A stretch of 17,255 nucleotides of DNA from assembly GCA_023426435.1 (NCBI GenBank), contig JAFAAS010000172.1, forward strand, positions 1 to 17,255, read 5' to 3'. The notes under the pieces were generated by a model. The model saw only the letters and a list, made by a program, of their open reading frames with translations. It did not search any database and was not told the DNA's origin. This document shows, piece after piece, positions 7,697 to 14,680 of this stretch (positions within the stretch are counted from its first letter, which is position 1; the number at the start of each line of letters is the position of its first letter). A program made the translations under genes and the position numbers. This DNA comes from Verrucomicrobiota bacterium. Lineage in GTDB: Bacteria > Verrucomicrobiota > Verrucomicrobiia > Opitutales > Opitutaceae.

Positions 7697-8191
7697 TCAC
7701 CACTTGCGCGCCGCATCATCGACCATCTGCTGCAACATCTCGAAGCGCACTTCTCCGTAATTCAGCGCATAACGCTGCTTGCCCGCGCGAAACACCCACG
7801 TCGTCGGCACCCAGCCGACCGGCAGATCGAGAAACCGCGCCAGCTGCTCGCCTTTCTTGCGCGACGGATTCGAATGCGTCCGCGCGATAAAATTCTTCTG
7901 CCCGCCCAGCCCGCCCGCCTTCAACCCCGGCGCCGGATCCATCCCGCCGTGCCAGATATTCAGAAACACGACGGTCACATCGGGATTGCCCTCCACAAAC
8001 TTCGCCCAGCCCTCCGGCCGCATCTCGCGTTTGCAGTTCCCACACCACGGTGCCCAGAAATGCACCACGGTCACTTGATCCCGCGCCGCCAGCTCCGCGA
8101 TTTCCCGCTCCAACGCCTCCGCCTCGCCGCTCTGCGCGCGCGCCAACAGTCCGCAACTCATCATCAACAAGATCGCCAGGATTCGGTTCAT
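7697..8191 (-). CDS. Exported thioredoxin-like (TlpA/thioredoxin fold) protein
   Basis: The protein has 164 residues and starts at an ATG at 8191. Residues 1-20 form a signal peptide (MNRILAILLMMSCGLLARAQ), so the protein acts in the periplasm. The thioredoxin fold is shown by VHFWAPWCGNCK at 43-54, with the redox pair Cys50/Cys53 (WCGNC instead of the standard WCGPC), VVFLNI at 74-79, and the cis-Pro loop WVPTTWVF with Pro129. Role: reduction or exchange of disulfides on exported proteins. The stretch at about 81-115 (GGMDPAPGLKAGG and beyond) is longer than in plain thioredoxin, as in TlpA/ResA-like proteins. It lies 73 nt downstream of the TonB-C gene on the same strand and may be co-transcribed with it. 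Confidence 0.87.
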   Translation of the reverse strand: MNRILAILLMMSCGLLARAQSGEAEALEREIAELAARDQVTVVHFWAPWCGNCKREMRPEGWAKFVEGNPDVTVVFLNIWHGGMDPAPGLKAGGLGGQKNFIARTHSNPSRKKGEQLARFLDLPVGWVPTTWVFRAGKQRYALNYGEVRFEMLQQMVDDAARKW

Positions 8192-8264
8192 CCGCGCACC
8201 CTAGCAACTCTCCCGCGAAAAACCAGCCGGCGGTCGCCTCCGCGCCGCCGGCCGAATTCCTTCC

Positions 8265-8618
8265 TCAACTCTCCGCCGTAAACTTGATCGGCAACGTGAT
8301 CGTCGCCCGCACCGCCTCGCCGGCCTTGCGCGCAGGCTTGAACTTCCACTTCCCGATCGCCGCCAACGCCGGCGCTTCGAATTCCGCCCGCGTCGACTTC
8401 GCGACCGATTTCTCCAACACGTCGCCATTCTCGTCGATCACGAGCCTCAACATCACGATGCCCGAAACGCTGTCGCGTTTCATCTCCACCGGATACTCCG
8501 GCGGCACCGCCTTTACCGGCACCGGCTGCTCGTCGAAATCCGCAGCCCGAGCCCCCGCAAAGAGGCAGATTGAAACGATAACGAATGAAAACCGCCGAAG
8601 CAGCGAACGCGTGTTCAT
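8265..8618 (-). CDS. Small exported TonB C-terminal-domain protein
   Basis: The protein has 117 residues from the ATG at 8618. After a signal-like N-terminus (RRFSFVIVSICLFAGARA, ending near residue 25) nearly the whole protein is a TonB_C domain: PVPVKAVPPEYPVEMKRDSVSG, then VMLRLVIDENGDVLEKSVAKST, then FEAPALAAIGKWKFKPARKAGEAV. The YPxxM, WKFxPA and GxV words are the family signature. Unlike a real TonB it lacks the Pro-rich spacer, and its hydrophobic start may be either a cleaved signal or a short anchor. It is therefore probably not the main energy transducer, but a periplasmic TonB-like protein of unknown partner. It is followed by the thioredoxin-like gene and preceded by a terminator-like hairpin almost touching its start codon. 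Confidence 0.87.
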   Translation of the reverse strand: MNTRSLLRRFSFVIVSICLFAGARAADFDEQPVPVKAVPPEYPVEMKRDSVSGIVMLRLVIDENGDVLEKSVAKSTRAEFEAPALAAIGKWKFKPARKAGEAVRATITLPIKFTAES

Positions 8619-8623
8619 GAGAT

Positions 8624-8650
8624 AAAAAAACGCCCCTCACTCGGGGGCGT
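8624..8650 (-). terminator. Terminator-like hairpin in the leader of the TonB-C gene
   Basis: Read on the minus strand, ACGCCCC (8650-8644) pairs with GGGGCGT (8636-8630) around a 7-nt loop and is followed by a run of seven T (8630-8624). This has the form of an intrinsic terminator for minus-strand RNA. It ends only five bases before the ATG at 8618, so it sits in the gene's own leader. It may be an attenuator, the end of a small upstream RNA, or just a stabilising 5' hairpin. On the plus strand there is no T-run, so it does not serve the tex side. Confidence 0.65.
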
Positions 8651-8655
8651 GGCCC

Positions 8656-8685
8656 ATCTTATCGGCCGCGTCTCCAAAATCTGAA
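8656..8685 (-). promoter_or_regulatory. Possible promoter for the TonB-C gene
   Basis: On the minus strand a TTCAGA box (8685-8680) and a TAAGAT box (8661-8656) are separated by 18 nt. Each matches the sigma-70 consensus in four of six positions. Transcription would start close to 8649, which places the terminator-like hairpin at the very 5' end of the RNA. This is weak evidence from consensus matching alone. Confidence 0.25.
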
Positions 8686-8783
8686 CACACGCGGTCCAAA
8701 TTTCCGGCCTTCACAGCAATTTTACCTGCGTTTCCCGCTTGCGCACCGCCGCTGCACCACTGCTATCGGCGACTCCTTTCTTC

Positions 8784-11156
8784 ATGGCCCAACCCAATCC
8801 GGACCACGTCCTGCGCCTCGCCCAGGAACTCAACGTCAAAGTCTTTCAAGTTGCCGCCACCGCGCAGCTTCTCGCCGAGGGAGGCACCGTGCCTTTCATC
8901 GCCCGCTACCGCAAGGAAGCCACCGGCGAGCTCGACGAGGTCCAGGTCCTCGCCATCCGCGATCGTCTCGAACAACTCAACGCCATCGACGAGCGCCGCG
9001 CCGCCATCGTCGCCTCGCTGAAAGAACGCAATCTCCTCACGCCCGAGCTCGAAAAATCGCTCAACGCCGCCGATACCCTCGCCGCGCTCGAAGATATCTA
9101 TCTTCCCTTCCGCCCCAAGAAACGCACGCGCGCCACCATCGCGAAGGAGAAAGGCCTCGAACCGCTCGCCGACCTCCTCTTCGCCCAGGATCCCGCCACC
9201 GACGCACTCGCGGCCGCCCAAGCGTATGTGGGACGTGAATACGTCGCAGACGACGGCAAAAACCAGAAATCCCAAATCGCCTCCGCCGACGAAGCCCTCG
9301 CCGGCGCCCGCGACATCATCGCCGAGCGCATCAGCGACGACAAAACCGCCCGCGCCAAACTCCGCGCCCGCTACCAGTCCGACGCCATCGTCTCCTCCAA
9401 GGTTCTCATCGGCAAAGACACCTCCCCCGAAGCCGCCAAATTCAAAGACTACTTCGAGTGGAGCGAGCCGCTCTCCAAAGCTCCGTCCCACCGCATCCTC
9501 GCCATGCGCCGCGGCGAAAAGGAGTCCTTCCTCATGATGCGGATCACGCTGCCCGACGAAGCCCTCGCCGTCGCCGAGGTCGCCCCGCTCTTCGTCAAGG
9601 TGGGGCGCGTTGTCCCCAACGCGCCGTCCCCCGCCACCTCCGCCAGCTCATCCTGCGCCGACCACGTTAACCTCGCCGTCGCCGACGCCTGCAAACGCCT
9701 GCTCTGCCCCGCGATGGAAACCGAGATGCGCCTCGAATCCAAGAAGCGCGCCGACGAAGCCGCCATCAAGGTCTTCACCGACAATCTCCGCGAACTCCTC
9801 CTCGCCCCGCCGCTCGGCCAGCGCGCCGTCATGGCCATCGATCCGGGCTTCCGCACCGGCTGCAAGGTCGTCCTCCTCGATCGCCAGGGAAAACTCCTCC
9901 ACAACGACGTCGTCTATCCCGACCGCCACGAAGACGAAGCGAAGTCGAAACTCGCGGGCTTCGTCCAGTTCTTCAACGTCGAGGCCATCGCCATCGGCAA
10001 CGGCACCGCCGGCCGCGAAACCGAAGCCTTCGTCCGCAAAATCGGCCTCCCCGCCACCATCCCGATCGTGATGGTCAACGAATCCGGCGCGTCCATCTAC
10101 TCCGCCAGCGAGGTCGCCCGCGAGGAATTCCCCGATCACGATCTCACCGTCCGCGGCGCTGTATCCATCGGACGGAGACTCATGGATCCGCTCGCCGAGC
10201 TCGTGAAGCTCGACCCGAAATCCATCGGCGTCGGCCAATACCAGCACGACGTCGACCAGATCGCCCTCAAGCGCTCGCTCGACGACACCGTCGTCAGCTC
10301 CGTCAACGGCGTCGGGGTCGAACTCAACACCGCCTCGAAACAACTTCTCTCCTACGTCTCCGGCCTCAACGCCGCCGTCGCCGCCGCCATCGTCGCGCGC
10401 CGCAACGAAAAAGGCCCCTTCAAATCCCGCGCCGACCTCAAGGAGGTCCCGCGCCTCGGCCCCAAAGCGTTCGAACAAGCCGCCGGCTTTCTCCGCATCC
10501 GCGACGCCGCCCACCCCCTCGACGCCAGCGCCGTTCACCCCGAACGTTACGCGCTCGTCGAAAAGATGGCGGCCGATCACGGCGCCACCGTCGCCGATCT
10601 GATGCGCGACGGAAAACTCCGCGCAAAAATCAATCTCGAAAACTACGTCACCGCCGACGTCGGCCTCCCCACGCTCAACGACATCATGGCCGAGCTCGCG
10701 AAGCCCGGCCGCGACCCGCGCGAGAAATTCGAGGTCTTCTCTTTCGACGCCTCCGTCCACGAGCCGAAGGACCTCAAGCCCGGCATGCGCCTCCCCGGCA
10801 TCGTGACCAACGTCACCGCCTTCGGCGCTTTCGTCGATGTCGGCGTTCACCAGGACGGCCTCGTCCACGTCAGCCAGCTCGCCGACACCTTCGTCAAGGA
10901 TCCGTCCGCAGTCGTGAAGCCGCAACAGAAGGTCATGGTCACCGTCATCGAGGTCGACCTCCCGCGAAACCGCATCTCGCTTTCAATGCGTTCCCGACCC
11001 GAGATCCGCTCCGCCAGTGGAGGCGGGGTGCCCTCACCCCGCACCTCCCCCGGCGCGCGCAACTCTCCCGGTCCGCGCAACTCCACCCCCGCCCCGCGCG
11101 CGCCCCAAACGCTCAACAACGACTGGTTCTCCGCCGCTCTCAACAAGAAGCGTTAG
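8784..11156 (+). CDS. tex: Tex family RNA-binding transcription accessory protein
   Basis: The protein has 790 residues from the ATG at 8784; the open frame extends 15 codons upstream, but MAQPNPDHVLRLAQELN is the natural Tex start. Tex binds nucleic acid and acts with RNA polymerase and the ribosome in the cytoplasm. Domains in order: N-terminal helical region (TVPFIARYRKEATGELDE, LEDIYLPFRPKKRTRATIA), a YqgF/RNase H-like domain from about 347 (MAIDPGFRTGCKV with Asp353), tandem helix-hairpin-helix motifs at about 513-575 (ELNTASKQLL, FKSRADLKEVPRLGPKAFEQAAGFLRI in two parts), and an S1 domain at about 663-735 (GIVTNVTAFGAFVDVG, DGLVHVSQL). Two oddities: residues 273-283, and the tail from 745, are encoded by members of a palindromic element family. 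The remainder of the tail is Pro/Arg/Ser-rich and ends in LNKKR. No Shine-Dalgarno; the leader is pyrimidine-rich. Confidence 0.96.
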   Translation: MAQPNPDHVLRLAQELNVKVFQVAATAQLLAEGGTVPFIARYRKEATGELDEVQVLAIRDRLEQLNAIDERRAAIVASLKERNLLTPELEKSLNAADTLAALEDIYLPFRPKKRTRATIAKEKGLEPLADLLFAQDPATDALAAAQAYVGREYVADDGKNQKSQIASADEALAGARDIIAERISDDKTARAKLRARYQSDAIVSSKVLIGKDTSPEAAKFKDYFEWSEPLSKAPSHRILAMRRGEKESFLMMRITLPDEALAVAEVAPLFVKVGRVVPNAPSPATSASSSCADHVNLAVADACKRLLCPAMETEMRLESKKRADEAAIKVFTDNLRELLLAPPLGQRAVMAIDPGFRTGCKVVLLDRQGKLLHNDVVYPDRHEDEAKSKLAGFVQFFNVEAIAIGNGTAGRETEAFVRKIGLPATIPIVMVNESGASIYSASEVAREEFPDHDLTVRGAVSIGRRLMDPLAELVKLDPKSIGVGQYQHDVDQIALKRSLDDTVVSSVNGVGVELNTASKQLLSYVSGLNAAVAAAIVARRNEKGPFKSRADLKEVPRLGPKAFEQAAGFLRIRDAAHPLDASAVHPERYALVEKMAADHGATVADLMRDGKLRAKINLENYVTADVGLPTLNDIMAELAKPGRDPREKFEVFSFDASVHEPKDLKPGMRLPGIVTNVTAFGAFVDVGVHQDGLVHVSQLADTFVKDPSAVVKPQQKVMVTVIEVDLPRNRISLSMRSRPEIRSASGGGVPSPRTSPGARNSPGPRNSTPAPRAPQTLNNDWFSAALNKKR
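9604..9625. repeat. Palindromic element copy inside tex (before the YqgF domain)
   Basis: Stem GGCGCGTTG (9604-9612), loop TCCC, stem CAACGCGCC (9617-9625): nine perfect base pairs. It has the same layout as the TGGAGGCG-type copies but a different stem. It is read in frame in tex as Val-Gly-Arg-Val-Val-Pro-Asn-Ala-Pro-Ser-Pro (residues 273-283), in a linker before the YqgF domain. Confidence 0.65.
11018..11042. repeat. Palindromic element copy inside tex (C-terminal tail)
   Basis: A TGGAG lead-in, stem GCGGGGTG (11023-11030), loop CCCT, stem CACCCCGC (11035-11042). It keeps the lead-in and loop of the intergenic copies and has a matched change in both stem arms. It encodes residues 745-753 of Tex (Ser-Gly-Gly-Gly-Val-Pro-Ser-Pro-Arg), directly after the S1 domain. 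Confidence 0.7.
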
Positions 11157-11254
11157 CTTCTGGGGCGTTGCGCCACGCGTCGCCGTCTCGTCCAAGTGCC
11201 GGCGACGCTCCTTCACCGCCGGCACCGCGGATCTTCGTTGTCCGATCCACGCAC

Positions 11255-11267
11255 TCCCACCGTGGGA
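11255..11267. other. Hairpin in the leader of the HPF-like gene
   Basis: TCCCA, CCG, TGGGA (11255-11267) is a short perfect stem in the 167-nt gap between tex and the HPF-like gene. The left flank GATCCACG can instead pair with CGTGGGATC (one bulge), giving an alternative, mutually exclusive fold. A GGAGG at 11296-11300 follows, but it is too far from the chosen ATG to be its ribosome site. Any regulatory role is speculative. Confidence 0.25.
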
Positions 11268-11323
11268 TCGCTCCGAGATTTTCCACCAAACCAACGGAGG
11301 CGAAGCGGGTCCATCCTTACCTG

Positions 11324-11665
11324 ATGGAATCCCCTTTCTCCTCCCCGCTGCTTTCAGAAAACATCGTTTTCCGCGACGTAAACGTCGGCCTGAGCCCCGA
11401 AGCTCGCTTGGTCGCGTTCGAAAAAATCGCGCGGATCCTGCAGTATGATGACGATATCGTGCGTATCCGGATCGACATGACGCAGGACGCGCACGCCTCG
11501 GAGGAGGATCGTTTTACCGCCAAGGGCGAACTCGATCTCGGCGGTCCCACGCTCCTCGCCAGCGTCGCCAATGCCGATCCGCTTCGCGCCCTCGATTTTC
11601 TTCTCGATCGCTTCGACGGCCAGCTGCTCCGCCGTCGCGCGCCCGCTCGCGCCGGCGGCCGCTGA
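11324..11665 (+). CDS. HPF/RaiA-like ribosome hibernation protein (short form)
   Basis: The protein has 113 residues from the ATG at 11324. The open frame runs to 11168, but the upstream part is Arg/Ser/Pro-rich, without family character. The core has the layout of the ribosome-associated S30AE fold: LSENIVFRDVNVGLSPEARLV, then FEKIARIL, then DDIVRIRIDMTQDAHA, FTAKGELDLGGPTLLASVANADPLRALDFLLDRFDGQLLRRR in pieces. The last portion (ASV.A.D...A.D.L.DR...QL) is the most typical. Members bind the small ribosomal subunit and silence translation in stationary phase. The length fits a short HPF rather than the long HPF with a dimerisation tail. GGAGG at 11296-11300 is 23 nt from the ATG, so either it is unused or the true start differs. 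It follows tex on the same strand after 167 nt. Confidence 0.68.
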   Translation: MESPFSSPLLSENIVFRDVNVGLSPEARLVAFEKIARILQYDDDIVRIRIDMTQDAHASEEDRFTAKGELDLGGPTLLASVANADPLRALDFLLDRFDGQLLRRRAPARAGGR

Positions 11666-11816
11666 ATCCGCCCCGCCCCTCCCCGCCTCGGGGTTTTGCC
11701 GACCTGCCGTTCAGCCACGCGAACAAGCTCCCGCGATTGATTCGACGGTCCATCGCGGCACCATTCCGTCCGCCGCGCCAGCCGGCCGCCGGAAACGGTG
11801 AAAAGCTATTCGCACC

Positions 11817-12536
11817 ATGCATTCATTTCTCAAATCCCTGCTGGCGGCCTCGACCCTGGCCATCGCAACTGCCGTTCCCACGGCACACGCTCAGCTGATT
11901 CTCAGCGGCTCGAGCTACGGAGAGTTCGTCGATCCGGGACTTACGTTCACCAGCGTAAGCAACGGTCCGGTCGTCTCCCTCTTCGAGTCCGGCACTCCTT
12001 ACCGCCCGGCCGCTCCCTACAACGACACCACCACCTCGATTGCTTTCACCGGCGCCGTCTTTTCGAACGTTGCCGCCGGTGAGCAGCTCGACCTGGGCTC
12101 GATCTCGATCCGCAACGGCATCACCTTGCTCGGGACCACCGCCTCGTGGGCGGCGATGGATCTCTATCTGAATCTCCCGGATCACGGCGTGCTCGATTTC
12201 AAGCTCACGACGCTTCTGTTCTCGATCGACAACACCGCCAACGGCGGCGGCGTCGGCAACGTGCCCGACCTCTTCCTCGTCGGCTACTCCGCCGTCAATC
12301 CGCTCGTCCTCAACGGATCCGCCGTTAACTTCAATCTGCACCTTTCGCATCCGGAATTCGGAATCGGCGACGGCGCTTCGATCGCCGAAGGGAGCATCGC
12401 CGACCTCAGTCTCTACGCGACGTTCGACATGACGCCCGTGCCCGAGCCTTCCACCTACGCCCTGGGCGCCGCCGCACTTCTGGTCGGTTTCATCGCGTTC
12501 CGCCGCTTCCGTTCGCCCGTGACGATCGCTTCCTGA
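11817..12536 (+). CDS. PEP-CTERM sorted surface protein
   Basis: The protein has 239 residues. A signal peptide covers 1-25 (SLLAASTLAIATAVPTAHA). The C-terminus has the sorting signal in textbook order: Val-Pro-Glu-Pro-Ser at 208-212, a hydrophobic segment at about 214-228 and the basic cluster RRFR at 229-232. Such proteins are exported and then processed by exosortase, usually in strains that make an extracellular polysaccharide; no exosortase gene lies in this window. The body (YGEFVDPGLTFTSVSNG at 34-50, LDLGSISIRNGITLLGT at 91-107, LYLNLPDHGVLDFKLTTLLFSIDNTAN in pieces) is beta-rich and without cysteine. It reminds me of the choice-of-anchor K type domain, but I am not sure of that. It is followed directly by an intrinsic terminator, so it is probably transcribed alone or at the end of a unit. 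Confidence 0.9.
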   Translation: MHSFLKSLLAASTLAIATAVPTAHAQLILSGSSYGEFVDPGLTFTSVSNGPVVSLFESGTPYRPAAPYNDTTTSIAFTGAVFSNVAAGEQLDLGSISIRNGITLLGTTASWAAMDLYLNLPDHGVLDFKLTTLLFSIDNTANGGGVGNVPDLFLVGYSAVNPLVLNGSAVNFNLHLSHPEFGIGDGASIAEGSIADLSLYATFDMTPVPEPSTYALGAAALLVGFIAFRRFRSPVTIAS

Positions 12537-12584
12537 ATTTTGTCAGGCACCACGCACGTCATCGATCCGGCAACAACTCATTCT

Positions 12585-12612
12585 GGGCGAGGCCCCAAGC
12601 CTCGCCCTTTTT
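12585..12612 (+). terminator. Intrinsic terminator of the PEP-CTERM gene
   Basis: GGGCGAGGC (12585-12593), loop CCCAA, GCCTCGCCC (12599-12607), then five T (12608-12612). The stem is nine perfect GC-rich base pairs with a T-run on the plus strand, 49 nt after the stop codon. It is the clearest plus-strand terminator in the window. Confidence 0.88.
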
Positions 12613-12665
12613 CATGCCCACATAAGGCGGATCTCAGCCGCCCGAACGGACATCAATGAACACGA

Positions 12666-12687
12666 GCTCCGCGTAGTTGAACGGAGC
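12666..12687. other. Small inverted repeat between PEP-CTERM and TerC genes
   Basis: GCTCCG (12666-12671) and CGGAGC (12682-12687) can pair around a 10-nt loop. It lies in the convergent gap between the PEP-CTERM terminator and the end of the TerC-like gene at 12737. There is no T-run on either strand. It is too weak to call a terminator, and nothing else recognisable is in this gap. Confidence 0.2.
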
Positions 12688-12736
12688 GGTTGGATGAGTT
12701 CGCTCGCCCTCCGCCCCGCCAGTCGCTGTCACCAAA

Positions 12737-13495
12737 TCATCGATACGGCTGATGCAGCTCCACCGGATCGCGCTTCGACCTCCCTTTTGACCGCACCCTC
12801 AGGTTCAACATCTCCACCGCAAACGCGAACGCCATGGCGAAGTAGATATACCCTTTCGGGATGTGGTGCCCCAGCCCTTCCCCCACCAGCATTACGCCGA
12901 TCAAGATCAGAAAGCTCAGCGCCAGCATCTTCAGCGTGGGATGCTTGTTCACGAAATCGCTGATCGCCCCCGCGAACGCCAGCATCACCCCGATCGCCAC
13001 GATCACCGCCGTCACCATCACCCACAGCTTGTCCGCCATGCCGACGGCCGTGATCACCGAGTCCAGCGAGAACACAATATCGAGCAGCAGAATCTGCACG
13101 ATCACCCCCGAAAAAGACGCGCGCGCCTTCGTCGCCGTCAGATGCCCGTCCGGCTCCTCCAGCTTCTCGTGCACCTCCTTCACGCTTTTCCAAATCAAGA
13201 ACAGCCCGCCCAACAAGAGCACCAAATCCCTCCCCGACACCTCCTGATCCAGCACCGGCAACGTGAACAACGGCGCCGTCAGTCTCATGATCCACGTGAT
13301 GCTCAACAGCAGCAGAATCCGCGTCACCAACGCCAGCGTCAGCCCGATCTGACGCGCCTTCTTCTGCTGCTCCTGCGGCAGCTTCCCGGCGAGGATCGAG
13401 ATGAAAATCACGTTGTCGATCCCCAGCACGATCTCGAGCGCGGTCAACGTGACCAGCGACACCCAGGCCTGCGGATCGGAAAGCGCTTCAATCAT
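12737..13495 (-). CDS. TerC family integral membrane protein (YgdQ-like)
   Basis: The protein has 252 residues from the ATG at 13495. It matches the E. coli YgdQ type of the TerC family over its full length: LEIVLGIDNVIFIS near residues 20-33 with acidic residues Glu21 and Asp27, GRDLVLLLGGLFLIWKSVKE at 88-107, the second copy of the fold signature DIVFSLDSVIT at 139-149 with Asp139 and Asp145, HPTLKMLALSFLILIG, and IPKGYIYFAMAFAFAVEMLNL. There are about seven membrane helices arranged as an inverted repeat, with conserved acids within the membrane. TerC relatives export metal ions (manganese in several) or help load metals into exported proteins; the substrate here is unproven. I looked upstream for a yybP-ykoY-type manganese riboswitch and saw none. 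It follows the AEC permease gene on the same strand after 108 nt, with no Shine-Dalgarno. Confidence 0.93.
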   Translation of the reverse strand: MIEALSDPQAWVSLVTLTALEIVLGIDNVIFISILAGKLPQEQQKKARQIGLTLALVTRILLLLSITWIMRLTAPLFTLPVLDQEVSGRDLVLLLGGLFLIWKSVKEVHEKLEEPDGHLTATKARASFSGVIVQILLLDIVFSLDSVITAVGMADKLWVMVTAVIVAIGVMLAFAGAISDFVNKHPTLKMLALSFLILIGVMLVGEGLGHHIPKGYIYFAMAFAFAVEMLNLRVRSKGRSKRDPVELHQPYR

Positions 13496-13603
13496 GATTC
13501 GCCACGCAAACCGCTGCCCCCGAACCGGTCAACGTCCCTCCCGCTGGAAATCTCCCGATCTTTTCAACCACTTCAGTCCGATGGGCGCGCCTTCATCGCG
13601 ACC

Positions 13604-14548
13604 TCAAATCGCCCACGCCAACCCCACCCGCAACCACAGCGGCGTCATCGCCACCGCCAGCGCCGTCGTGCCCAGCACCACCTGCACCGCCGTCAGCGCC
13701 CGCCCGCCAAAATGCTGCGCAATGATGATCGGTATCACCGCCGAGGGCATCGCCCCTTGCACCACGATCACTTGCTTCAACTCCGTCGAAAACGGCCCCC
13801 ACTTCGCCAACGCCAAAAACGCCGGCGGCAACAAGCCCAGCCTCACCACCATCGATCCCACCGACACCCGCGGCACAAACAGCGCCCGCGGCTCACCCAA
13901 GTGATTCGCCAGGTTCACTCCCGTCATCAACAACCCGAGCGGAATCGCGCACACCGCCGGTCCGTGCACCAACTCCAAAAACCATTTCGGCAACAACGGC
14001 GCCCATCCCGCCAGATTCACGATCACCGAAATCACCAGCGTGATCACCACCGGACTCAACAGCCGCCGCCACCCTTCCTTCAGCGACAATCCGCTCAGCA
14101 CCAGCACGCCCACCGTCCAGATCGCCGCCTCCACGCCGATGTTGTGCACCAGCAGCACTCCCCGGCTCTCCGGCCCAAACATCGCCGCCATGATTGGCAA
14201 CGGCAGATAACCGTAATTCGCGATCCCCGCCGCCAACGCAAAGGTCCGCAACCCCGTCCCCGTCGTCAGCCCCATCCATTTCCCCACCCGAAACGCCACG
14301 CCGATCGTCACCGCCGTCGTCACGAATCCGACCAGCGGCGGCATCAACACATTCACCGGCTCCCGCAACGACGCGTTGCCCGTCACCGACTCGAAGATCA
14401 GGCAGGGCATGCACAGATTGATCACGAGCCGGATGATACTCGCCTCCGCCGCTCCTTCGACCCAGTGCACGCGCCGCAACACCACCCCGACCGCGATCAA
14501 CGCGAACACCGGCAGGATCAACAGCAACAGATCGAGATACGAGAGCAC
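13604..14548 (-). CDS. AEC (auxin efflux carrier) family permease
   Basis: The protein has 314 residues if it starts at the GTG at 14548. The open frame extends to an ATG at 14653, but those 35 residues cross a palindromic repeat and lack family character, while the GTG is preceded by GGAG at 11-nt spacing. It starts directly in TM1 (LSYLDLLLLILPVFALIAVGVVLRR). Family marks: INLCMPCLIFESV at 43-55, FALAAGIANYGYLPLPIM at 103-120, HNIGVEAAIWTVGVLVLSG, and VVQGAMPSAVIPIIIAQHFGG near 262-282. There are about ten membrane helices in two halves of five. Bacterial members carry dicarboxylates such as malate or malonate, or are uncharacterised; the substrate cannot be named here. It is followed by the TerC-like gene. 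Confidence 0.87.
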   Translation of the reverse strand: MLSYLDLLLLILPVFALIAVGVVLRRVHWVEGAAEASIIRLVINLCMPCLIFESVTGNASLREPVNVLMPPLVGFVTTAVTIGVAFRVGKWMGLTTGTGLRTFALAAGIANYGYLPLPIMAAMFGPESRGVLLVHNIGVEAAIWTVGVLVLSGLSLKEGWRRLLSPVVITLVISVIVNLAGWAPLLPKWFLELVHGPAVCAIPLGLLMTGVNLANHLGEPRALFVPRVSVGSMVVRLGLLPPAFLALAKWGPFSTELKQVIVVQGAMPSAVIPIIIAQHFGGRALTAVQVVLGTTALAVAMTPLWLRVGLAWAI

Positions 14549-14613
14549 AGGTCGCGACGCTCCAACATCCGCGCCCCAACCTCCAGCGAAACTTCGATCT
14601 CTTCCGTTCCCAT

Positions 14614-14638
14614 GGAGGCGCGGTGCCCTCACCGCGCA
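14614..14638. repeat. Palindromic element copy 2 (upstream of the AEC permease)
   Basis: A TGGAG lead-in, stem GCGCGGTG (14619-14626), loop CCCT, stem CACCGCGC (14631-14638). It differs from the copy at 7667-7691 only in the loop. It lies 66 nt upstream of the GTG start of the AEC gene and about 60 nt beyond the terminator of the PRC-barrel gene. Confidence 0.75.
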
Positions 14639-14680
14639 CTCACGCCGCGCCACACTCAGCCTTCACGCTCCCGCACCCAA

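Noticed and set aside
13496..13603. Possible manganese riboswitch (yybP-ykoY) upstream of the TerC-like gene
   Set aside because: I looked for the paired loops and their conserved bases in the 108-nt gap and found none.
14549..14653. N-terminal extension of the AEC permease to the ATG at 14653
   Set aside because: The extension crosses the palindromic repeat at 14614-14638 and adds a polar, Arg-rich stretch before TM1. The GTG at 14548 with an upstream GGAG gives the usual family length.
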